Shown here: positions 50,287 to 54,575 of the stretch, piece by piece
Numbering within the stretch: the stretch's first letter is position 1
Layout of the letters: every line of letters starts with the position of its first letter
Source of the DNA: a virus
DNA length: 54,575 nt
Virus record (IMG/VR): IMGVR_UViG_3300030116_004126
Location: 1-54,575 of that record
Reading direction: 5' to 3' (one strand)
Program-made: the position numbers and the translations under genes
Notes under the pieces: generated by a model
Database searches by the model: none
What the model was told of the DNA's origin: nothing
What the model saw: only the letters and a program-made list of their open reading frames with translations

Positions 50287-50512
50287 ATTAGAATTACAAC
50301 AATTATTAAAAAGCATGGATCACTATACTCAATACTCAGATGATTATAGTGTCGTTGAACACGGTAGAAAACAAAGAGATTTTATACTTGAACAACTAGA
50401 TAAACTATTTGATAAAAAGTCTGAAGGTCTAGAGTTTTACAATGAAAATACACCTGATGGCATGGGTTATACTAAAGATTATATTAACGAATTAAAAGCA
50501 GAAGGAAACTAA
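50279..50512 (+). CDS. Hypothetical early protein
   Basis: A 77-residue acidic helical protein: MTKLELQQLLKSMDHYTQYS, then HGRKQRDFILEQLDKLFDKK and YTKDYINELKAEGN. No known family. It overlaps the preceding gene by 8 nt and ends 1 nt before the next. Confidence 0.63.
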   Translation: MTKLELQQLLKSMDHYTQYSDDYSVVEHGRKQRDFILEQLDKLFDKKSEGLEFYNENTPDGMGYTKDYINELKAEGN

Positions 50513-50513
50513 T

Positions 50514-50657
50514 ATGACTTATATTTACAAACATATAGAAAAAGATAAAGTTACTATCATTACCACAACGGTAGATGATGATAACAACGTAGAAACAACA
50601 CAAGAAGAAGTGTTAATTAAACAGTGGGAAGAACAAGAACTAGATAAATACTATTAA
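50514..50657 (+). CDS. Tiny acidic hypothetical protein
   Basis: A 47-residue protein, MTYIYKHIEKDKVTIITTTV, then DDDNNVETTQEEVLIKQWEE: a beta hairpin-like start and acidic helix. Acidic small early proteins often inhibit host enzymes, but nothing here identifies a target. Lies 1 nt after the previous gene and 3 nt before the next. Confidence 0.5.
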   Translation: MTYIYKHIEKDKVTIITTTVDDDNNVETTQEEVLIKQWEEQELDKYY

Positions 50658-50660
50658 ATT

Positions 50661-50939
50661 ATGAATAAAATTAAATTAAGTGTAGCAGCACTACTAATTG
50701 CAGGCGCAAGCTACGGACAATCTACTTATGAAGACGTAGATATTAAAGAAACTGTAGAACAAAGACAAGCGTTAGATTATAGAATAAACGACTTAATTAA
50801 CGCTATACGTATGGACGCTTGGTACGGTAAAGTATCAGAAGAAACAGCTAAGTATTATATACGAGAGCTAGCAGCGATACGAGACGTAAATGTAATAGTA
50901 ACAAACGGTATAGCAATATACGGTGTAAACGAAGAATAA
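50661..50939 (+). CDS. Small exported protein with signal peptide
   Basis: A 92-residue protein starting with a clear Bacteroidota-style signal peptide, MNKIKLSVAALLIAGASYGQ, predicted to be cut after GQ or YG. The mature 72 residues are helical and charged (ETVEQRQALDYRINDLINAIR ... YYIRELAAIRDVNVIVTNG). An early-expressed periplasmic or surface protein in a phage is a good candidate for superinfection exclusion or envelope stress control; function unproven. Confidence 0.66.
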   Translation: MNKIKLSVAALLIAGASYGQSTYEDVDIKETVEQRQALDYRINDLINAIRMDAWYGKVSEETAKYYIRELAAIRDVNVIVTNGIAIYGVNEE

Positions 50940-51025
50940 TGATAGACGGAATACCAGAAATAATAGTCATAATAATATGCATACTTTTCGTATGGAGAAT
51001 AAGAGTTTGGTTTGATGAAGACTAA
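50939..51025 (+). CDS. Tiny single-span membrane peptide
   Basis: A 28-residue peptide: MIDGIPEIIVIIICILFVWR is a single membrane helix, then IRVWFDED. It overlaps the preceding stop by one base (TAATG), suggesting co-translation with the exported protein. Small size limits confidence. Confidence 0.42.
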   Translation: MIDGIPEIIVIIICILFVWRIRVWFDED

Positions 51026-51034
51026 TTACAAATC

Positions 51035-51060
51035 AAATACGACAAGTGTCAGATAATATA
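51035..51060 (+). promoter_or_regulatory. Early-arm promoter-like element, copy 6
   Basis: AAATACG-N9-AGATAATATA, 26 nt before the ATG of the zinc-ribbon gene at 51087. Confidence 0.75.
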
Positions 51061-51086
51061 TATGACAAAAGCTAATTAAATAAAAT

Positions 51087-51299
51087 ATGAATTATTGTAG
51101 ATGTGGTGAGCCCGTACACCCAGTTAGACAAAAATACGGGTATAAAACATGTGTAAGTTGTAGTGGAGTCGAGCGTGTAGCTTCAGCTCCAGTTATAAAC
51201 CATAAAACTGGTAACACAATACAAATAGTTACTCAAGAAGTAGCAAAAGCATTACACAAAGCAGGTAGACGTAAAGGTTACGGTACTTGCCTTAGATAA
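51087..51299 (+). CDS. Small zinc-ribbon protein
   Basis: A 70-residue protein with CRCGEPVHPVRQKYGYKTCVSC: cysteines at 4, 6, 22 and 25 form a CxC-x15-CxxC treble-clef/DksA-type zinc site. It is followed by SGVERVA and NHKTGNTIQI, a pair I recall in small phage zinc proteins, and a basic tail (HKAGRRKGYGTC). Could bind host RNA polymerase or nucleic acid. Its stop is followed at once by a lone AAATACGA half-element and the folded region at 51303-51373. Confidence 0.68.
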   Translation: MNYCRCGEPVHPVRQKYGYKTCVSCSGVERVASAPVINHKTGNTIQIVTQEVAKALHKAGRRKGYGTCLR

Positions 51300-51302
51300 A
51301 TA

Positions 51303-51373
51303 CGAGCGTGGCGCGTGAGACGTGTTGTGTATGAGGTTCTTAGCCCTCCCTTCTTACTCACTTGGCCACCTCG
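51303..51373. ncRNA. GC-rich predicted structured RNA element
   Basis: An unusually GC-rich stretch between two genes. CGAG-C-GTGGC (51303-51312, one bulged C) pairs with GCCACCTCG (51365-51373), nine base pairs. Inside, GTGAG (51315-51319) pairs with CTCAC (51357-51361), and GAGG (51333-51336) with CCTC (51345-51348). On the plus strand a TTTTATT follows, so it could end as a terminator. It is preceded by AAATACGA but lacks the second half of the promoter-like element. May be a small RNA, an mRNA end or a degenerate tRNA-like relic. Confidence 0.5.
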
Positions 51374-51405
51374 TTTTATTAAGTAACAAATTAAATTAAA
51401 TAGAT

Positions 51406-51594
51406 ATGGTAGTATTAACAGTATTAGATTTTGAAGATGGTTTAGTATATCAGTATGATATAGAAACTGACAAAGAAATGATGGAAAGTGAAGACTTTGA
51501 AAAGATTATGATTGACCAAGGTCATAGATTAGATGATTGTGAGTGGATGTCTCACTCAGATGGAAGAGTTAACAGAATTAAAATTGAACTATGA
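51406..51594 (+). CDS. Hypothetical early protein
   Basis: A 62-residue acidic protein: MVVLTVLDFEDGLVYQYDIE, then EMMESEDFEKIMIDQGHRLDD and WMSHSDGRVNRIKIEL. A compact alpha/beta domain by eye; family unknown. It overlaps the next gene by 4 nt (ATGA). Confidence 0.64.
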   Translation: MVVLTVLDFEDGLVYQYDIETDKEMMESEDFEKIMIDQGHRLDDCEWMSHSDGRVNRIKIEL

Positions 51595-51809
51595 TTAGAG
51601 CAGACTTTGAAGTATTAGACAAACAAGAGTTTGGAACAGAAATCTTTTGGTTAGATGAATTTGAAGGAGAAGCAAAAGGAGGCTTATGGTTTCGAGCGTT
51701 TGACTTAAATAAATTTATACAAAAAGTACAAACCGACAACAAGAAAGTTGTTGGTATAAGATTTGAAGGAAATAATTTAGAACTAATATATACAGAAAAT
51801 GAAGTATAA
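51591..51809 (+). CDS. Hypothetical early protein
   Basis: A 72-residue protein: MIRADFEVLDKQEFGTEIFW, LDEFEGEAKGGLWFRAFDL, then KVVGIRFEGNNLELIYTENE. Acidic, beta-rich; no known family. Coupled to both neighbours by overlaps of 4 and 11 nt. Confidence 0.63.
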   Translation: MIRADFEVLDKQEFGTEIFWLDEFEGEAKGGLWFRAFDLNKFIQKVQTDNKKVVGIRFEGNNLELIYTENEV

Positions 51810-52305
51810 AATAACAACAGTAGACGAAGCAATGATAATGTTCGACATGCTAGGCATCAAGAACGTTTCAACTAGACGACAAAAGAAAAATGGCACACAG
51901 GTGTACGAATTACCTATACAACAAATGTGGCAGACTTGCAATCCAAAACCTTTACGTTTTGCTTGCTATAGATCAGGTTATGTGCGCAATGTAAGTGAAT
52001 ACAACTCAAGCGCTTATCAAATTAACAAAACTAAAAAGCAACCAGCAGGTGAAGGCTATCACTTTGAGCATGTAGAACGTATACTTATACCTAATTATGA
52101 TGAGCGAATAGTATATTTAGCTAATTTTATACTAAGAAATTACTATCAAAAACCCACATACTTAATGAACGACTATACTATTAAGTGTTTAAAAGAGGCT
52201 TATTTCGAGCAAAACAAAACAGGTTTACCATTTGGTGAAGAATGTGAGTCAGAAGTATTCGACGTAAAAGTAATTATTAACGGACAAAGATACAATTTAT
52301 CATGA
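51799..52305 (+). CDS. Hypothetical early protein
   Basis: A 168-residue protein, the largest of the early arm here: MKYKITTVDEAMIMFDMLGI, STRRQKKNGTQVYELPIQQ, KPLRFACYRSGYVRNVSEYN, YHFEHVERILIPNYDERIVY. Basic in the first half. I recognise no family or catalytic motif. It overlaps the next gene by 4 nt. Confidence 0.64.
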   Translation: MKYKITTVDEAMIMFDMLGIKNVSTRRQKKNGTQVYELPIQQMWQTCNPKPLRFACYRSGYVRNVSEYNSSAYQINKTKKQPAGEGYHFEHVERILIPNYDERIVYLANFILRNYYQKPTYLMNDYTIKCLKEAYFEQNKTGLPFGEECESEVFDVKVIINGQRYNLS

Positions 52306-52481
52306 GTTTAGAAGATATTATAGAAGAAACTACAAGCAGAGCATTAAGAGTTATTGATGATGCTTTATATGAGTTAATAAATAAAGATGAAGATGATCCA
52401 GATGAGTTTTATGAAGACTATAAAGAAGCGTTTGGGCATGTAGTAGAACAATTAAAAAAGTTTCATTATGCTGAAGATTAA
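52302..52481 (+). CDS. Small acidic helical hypothetical protein
   Basis: A 59-residue acidic protein, MSLEDIIEETTSRALRVIDD then ALYELINKDEDDPDEFYEDY, all helix by eye. No known family. Starts within the stop of the 168-residue gene (ATGA) and overlaps the next by 14 nt. Confidence 0.56.
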   Translation: MSLEDIIEETTSRALRVIDDALYELINKDEDDPDEFYEDYKEAFGHVVEQLKKFHYAED

Positions 52482-52602
52482 GAATATATTTAAGTACGAA
52501 CCTGAACTAGTTAAAAATTTAAAAGAGTATGACAAAAAAGAGAAAGCTAAACAGCAAAAATCCAAAGTACAAAACAAAAGCAGAAGTAAAAGCAACAACT
52601 AA
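52468..52602 (+). CDS. Tiny basic hypothetical protein (overlapping ORF)
   Basis: A 44-residue basic protein, MLKIKNIFKYEPELVKNLKE, then a Lys/Gln/Ser tail. Its last 74 nt are also covered in another frame by the next ORF. Both have ATG starts; I cannot tell whether one or both are translated. Confidence 0.4.
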   Translation: MLKIKNIFKYEPELVKNLKEYDKKEKAKQQKSKVQNKSRSKSNN

Positions 52603-52672
52603 AGAAGTTGACAAAAGGGTGCTAATAGCAGAGGCTAAAGGCGCTAAAGTGTATGCTACGTTTTACAAATAA
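52529..52672 (+). CDS. Tiny basic hypothetical protein (overlapping ORF)
   Basis: A 47-residue basic protein, MTKKRKLNSKNPKYKTKAEV, then DKRVLIAEAKGAKVYATFYK, whose end looks like a real small domain. Overlaps the preceding ORF by 74 nt in a different frame. It ends 8 nt before promoter-like copy 7. Confidence 0.45.
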   Translation: MTKKRKLNSKNPKYKTKAEVKATTKEVDKRVLIAEAKGAKVYATFYK

Positions 52673-52680
52673 TACAAACC

Positions 52681-52709
52681 AAATACGAACACTAACAGAT
52701 AATAATATA
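52681..52709 (+). promoter_or_regulatory. Early-arm promoter-like element, copy 7 (variant)
   Basis: AAATACG-N9-AGATAATAATATA: the second box carries three extra bases. Ends 20 nt before the ATG at 52730. Confidence 0.7.
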
Positions 52710-52729
52710 AACCAATTAAATAAACCATT

Positions 52730-53104
52730 ATGACTAAAGTAGAATTAGAAGTAAAGATTGAAGCTTTACAAAAGTTACTAGGTGAAAAAGTAACAGAACA
52801 AACAAATTATCAAAACCAAATAAACGAGTTGCAGCAAAAGCTAGATAACTTAAACAAACCAAAGCTTACTAGCTCTCAGTTTAATCAAGTTGCAAAAGCA
52901 ATTGAAACCGCTGTTATGAACTACCCACTTGACGACATTGACAACTATAGCATTGACTATGGCATTGACTATGATAACAGAATAACTTGTGAATCATTTA
53001 CCTTTGACTCTGCCGATGACTTAGCTGAAGACATAACTCAAGGTGTTGAGTACTTGTTTGAAATAATAGATGATGAAGATGATAACCAATTAAACCAAGA
53101 CTAA
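52730..53104 (+). CDS. Coiled-coil acidic early protein
   Basis: A 124-residue protein. Residues 1-45 form a coiled coil (KVELEVKIEALQKLLGEKV ... NQINELQQKLDNLN). The rest is acidic with YSIDYGIDYDNRITCESFTF and a very acidic end (IIDDEDDNQLNQD). Possibly a DNA-mimic or oligomeric regulator; not recognised. The gene starts after promoter-like copy 7 and a TTAAATAAACCATT leader. Confidence 0.63.
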   Translation: MTKVELEVKIEALQKLLGEKVTEQTNYQNQINELQQKLDNLNKPKLTSSQFNQVAKAIETAVMNYPLDDIDNYSIDYGIDYDNRITCESFTFDSADDLAEDITQGVEYLFEIIDDEDDNQLNQD

Positions 53105-53105
53105 T

Positions 53106-53297
53106 ATGAAAGACGGTATTTACGAAAGCGATAACGCTAGATACTTTGTACAAAACGGTAAAGTACTAATGCATTTAAAAGGTATCGGTTGGTACAAAAC
53201 AACTAAACATTTTAACTTCGGTAAGTGGGTGTCAGATCTTAACTCAGCAATGAGTTCTAACTTTGACCACGCATACTCACTAGCAAAACAGTGGTAG
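53106..53297 (+). CDS. Hypothetical early protein
   Basis: A 63-residue protein, MKDGIYESDNARYFVQNGKV, with MHLKGIGWYKTTKHFNFGKW. Small beta sheet likely; no known family. Starts 1 nt after the previous stop and ends 1 nt before the next start. Confidence 0.62.
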   Translation: MKDGIYESDNARYFVQNGKVLMHLKGIGWYKTTKHFNFGKWVSDLNSAMSSNFDHAYSLAKQW

Positions 53298-53298
53298 T

Positions 53299-53409
53299 AT
53301 GAGTCCATGGGAAGTTATGAGACCTAAGCTCAAGGAGCTTGGATACTCAGATGAACAAATAGATGAAATGACACTAGCAGAATTATTTGAATTATTAGAA
53401 CATGAGTAA
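53299..53409 (+). CDS. Tiny helical hypothetical protein
   Basis: A 36-residue protein, MSPWEVMRPKLKELGYSDEQ, then IDEMTLAELFELLEHE: a small three-helix, SAP- or UBA-like pattern ('L..LGYS...I..M....L'). Overlaps the next gene by 8 nt. Confidence 0.5.
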   Translation: MSPWEVMRPKLKELGYSDEQIDEMTLAELFELLEHE

Positions 53410-53653
53410 GTTACCAAAATGGTTCAACGGTGAAGTATACACCGAGGGAGCCGAAGTACAGAACAGATTTGGTGGTGACAGTTGCTACCTAAATGCAGAA
53501 GAATTAAGTATGTACGATTTTATTATGGGTTGCTCTATGGTATTTGAAACAATGCCTAGTAAAGCTAATAATAAAATTATAGACGAGTTTCACAAAGGCC
53601 TTAACTGGTTTAGAAAGTATAATCCTGAAGCTTATATGACGTTACTTGATTAA
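53402..53653 (+). CDS. Hypothetical early protein
   Basis: An 83-residue protein: MSKLPKWFNGEVYTEGAEVQ, NRFGGDSCYLNAEELSMYDF, then a helical end. The pattern 'P.WF.GE.Y..G.....F.G....L...E..MYD' is one I recall from phages and their hosts as a conserved unknown. Function not known. Confidence 0.64.
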   Translation: MSKLPKWFNGEVYTEGAEVQNRFGGDSCYLNAEELSMYDFIMGCSMVFETMPSKANNKIIDEFHKGLNWFRKYNPEAYMTLLD

Positions 53654-53764
53654 ATGAAAGATATAATATTAAACCATAGGTTATACTTCACGATCGGCTG
53701 TTACGCTATAATTATATTAGTTATAATAGTGTCGTGTTGTGTAACTCATAAATTTAAAAAATAA
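53654..53764 (+). CDS. Tiny single-span membrane protein
   Basis: A 36-residue product, MKDIILNHRLYFTIGCYAII, continuing ILVIIVSCCVTHKFKK: one hydrophobic span with a basic end. One of three such tiny membrane proteins in this arm. It starts right at the previous stop and ends 1 nt before the next gene. Confidence 0.46.
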   Translation: MKDIILNHRLYFTIGCYAIIILVIIVSCCVTHKFKK

Positions 53765-53765
53765 T

Positions 53766-54038
53766 ATGGAGATAACAGGAGAACAAATAGAAAACTATAT
53801 TACAACTCAATTAGAGTGTAAACCAAGACATAACTGTGAGGCGTTAGCTGTAGCAATTAACCATATTGCACATGAAGTTGAATACGACTCATTTGCGCTT
53901 ATGCAGTTATTATTAGAGAATAAACCAATCGACGCTTTGCATACACATAGTTATGGTTTTCACACTAGAAATGGTAGATCAATAATTGAAGCTATGCAAA
54001 ACACTTATTATGAGGAGATACAAGATTATGTCGACTAG
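53766..54038 (+). CDS. Hypothetical early protein
   Basis: A 90-residue acidic helical protein, MEITGEQIENYITTQLECKP then NCEALAVAINHIAHEVEYDS. No known family. Overlaps the next gene by 11 nt. Confidence 0.62.
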   Translation: MEITGEQIENYITTQLECKPRHNCEALAVAINHIAHEVEYDSFALMQLLLENKPIDALHTHSYGFHTRNGRSIIEAMQNTYYEEIQDYVD

Positions 54039-54387
54039 AGCACAAATTAGATTTGCTACACGTGAAGAAGGAGTATCGTTTAGCGAACACCCAAATGTTA
54101 TACACGCACAGTTCTACTGTCATCACGACGGTTATCCAGAAGGATTAGGTGTAGAAATAGCAGAGTGTTTTACTAGGTATGGTAAAATATATAGTTGGGA
54201 AATAGAAAATCTAAATAACAAACACGGCGATCTTGATTACATATATTATGTATGGCAACATCCAGAAAAATCTACATGGATAAGTATATTTGAAGTTGGC
54301 TATGATGAAGATGATAAATGTATATTTGTAGGCAAACCGAGTAATCTTATAGATAAATACAAACCAAATACGAACACTGATGGATAA
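54028..54387 (+). CDS. Conserved hypothetical protein (STRAQIRF type)
   Basis: A 119-residue protein starting MSTRAQIRFATREEGVSFSE, then AQFYCHHDGYPEGLGVEIAE and YIYYVWQHPEKSTWISIFEV. This 'STRA.I.......Q.Y.H.DGYP.GLG' pattern is a conserved unknown in phages and bacteria, as I recall. An upstream in-frame ATG at 53986 would overlap the previous gene by 53 nt, so the ATG at 54028 is preferred. Promoter-like copy 8 begins inside its 3' end. Confidence 0.7.
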   Translation: MSTRAQIRFATREEGVSFSEHPNVIHAQFYCHHDGYPEGLGVEIAECFTRYGKIYSWEIENLNNKHGDLDYIYYVWQHPEKSTWISIFEVGYDEDDKCIFVGKPSNLIDKYKPNTNTDG

Positions 54388-54391
54388 TATA
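54366..54391 (+). promoter_or_regulatory. Early-arm promoter-like element, copy 8
   Basis: AAATACG-N9-GGATAATATA (first base of the second box is G), lying inside the 3' coding end of the preceding gene and only 3 nt before the next ATG. Confidence 0.72.
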
Positions 54392-54394
54392 GTT

Positions 54395-54575
54395 ATGACA
54401 GAACAACAATTAAATCAACTAGTAGATAAACTAGCAGGCGCTATGATTAAACGTATCTACGGTTACGAACAAAATGATGCTAGAGATAGAATGTCTTATT
54501 ATGCTGACGACTTAAACGATCACGCGGTTGGCGAGTTAGCTAGGCTAATGACACTAATGAACTTATATGAAGATC
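54395..54575 (+). CDS. Hypothetical early protein, 3' end outside window
   Basis: Sixty residues are visible: MTEQQLNQLVDKLAGAMIKR, IYGYEQNDARDRMSYYADDL, ending in a helical LARLMTLMNLYED at the window edge. No family recognised. It follows promoter-like copy 8 by 3 nt. Confidence 0.58.
   Translation, partial: MTEQQLNQLVDKLAGAMIKRIYGYEQNDARDRMSYYADDLNDHAVGELARLMTLMNLYED

Noticed and set aside
51303-51373. Possible tRNA-Leu-like gene on the minus strand (GTGGCCAAGTGAGTAAG D-arm-like start and CTAAGAA loop)
   Set aside because: The acceptor stem needs a bulge, the anticodon stem has only three to four pairs, and there is no T-loop (TTCGANT). At best a degenerate relic.
53986-54027. Upstream start for the STRAQIRF protein
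   Set aside because: The added residues are antisense-like and overlap the preceding gene by 53 nt; the conserved protein begins at STRAQIRF.
48380-54391. CRISPR array
   Set aside because: The repeated element is spaced by hundreds to thousands of bases with genes between, not by uniform spacers.

Overview
The window is part of the genome of a tailed DNA bacteriophage (Caudoviricetes) that most likely infects a marine member of the Bacteroidota (flavobacteria-like). Phage hallmarks are a large terminase, portal, scaffold-like protein, major capsid protein, ring/adaptor and nozzle-like tail proteins, internal virion proteins and a holin. No tape measure, sheath or tube gene is seen, so a short-tailed (podovirus-like) particle is inferred. 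The order terminase-portal-capsid-tail rings-giant tail protein-giant internal protein resembles crAss-like and related marine Bacteroidota phages, but I cannot place it taxonomically from sequence alone. The host inference rests on AT-rich DNA, starts preceded by A/T-rich leaders rather than Shine-Dalgarno sequences, signal peptides ending in A-x-Q or G-Q, a Bacteroidota-type histone H1-like protein, and a C-terminal type IX secretion sorting domain.

Layout. (1) 1-860, plus strand: the 3' end of a class II ribonucleotide reductase and a small histone H1-like gene, closed by a bidirectional terminator at 865-892. (2) 874-48170, minus strand: one very long, tightly packed late block. In transcription order from the right it holds an unknown gene, groEL, groES, two small virion-like proteins, a winged-helix-like protein, a zincin-like peptidase, a holin, a LamG-like protein, a GroES-like double-domain protein, putative small terminase, large terminase, portal, three lysine-rich proteins, scaffold-like protein, major capsid protein with a UUCG terminator behind it, ring/adaptor proteins, a 2377-residue tail protein, cupin, internal virion proteins and a 3152-residue polyvalent protein. 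It ends with an envelope cassette (beta-barrel, membrane coiled coil, thioredoxin-like protein without cysteines, T9SS-sorted repeat protein), four small tandem beta-rich proteins, a DUF5675 protein, small basic proteins and a PAP2 phosphatase. (3) 48171-48379: a non-coding divergent switch with an exceptional GC-rich, C-tract island. (4) 48380-54575, plus strand: an early-type arm of about 25 tiny genes, many overlapping, punctuated by eight copies of a 26-29 nt element (AAATACG-N9-AGATAATATA) placed just before start codons.

The most striking non-coding find is a complete hammerhead ribozyme (type I topology) at 48860-48913, whose first stem contains the stop codon of the preceding gene. 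A second folded region follows it, and another GC-rich folded element lies at 51303-51373. Also notable are a short N-terminal motif (M-x-F/Y-K-M-K-G-F) shared by otherwise unrelated late proteins, which could be a virion-targeting tag, and a HAD phosphatase domain in the giant protein apparently split by a degenerate kinase-like insert.

How the parts fit: the plus-strand early arm is probably transcribed first through the repeated element and would remodel the host. Ribonucleotide reductase supplies deoxynucleotides. The minus-strand block makes, folds (GroEL/GroES), packages and releases virions, and adds proteins for the cell surface. All functions come from reading motifs and recalled family patterns; no database search was possible.
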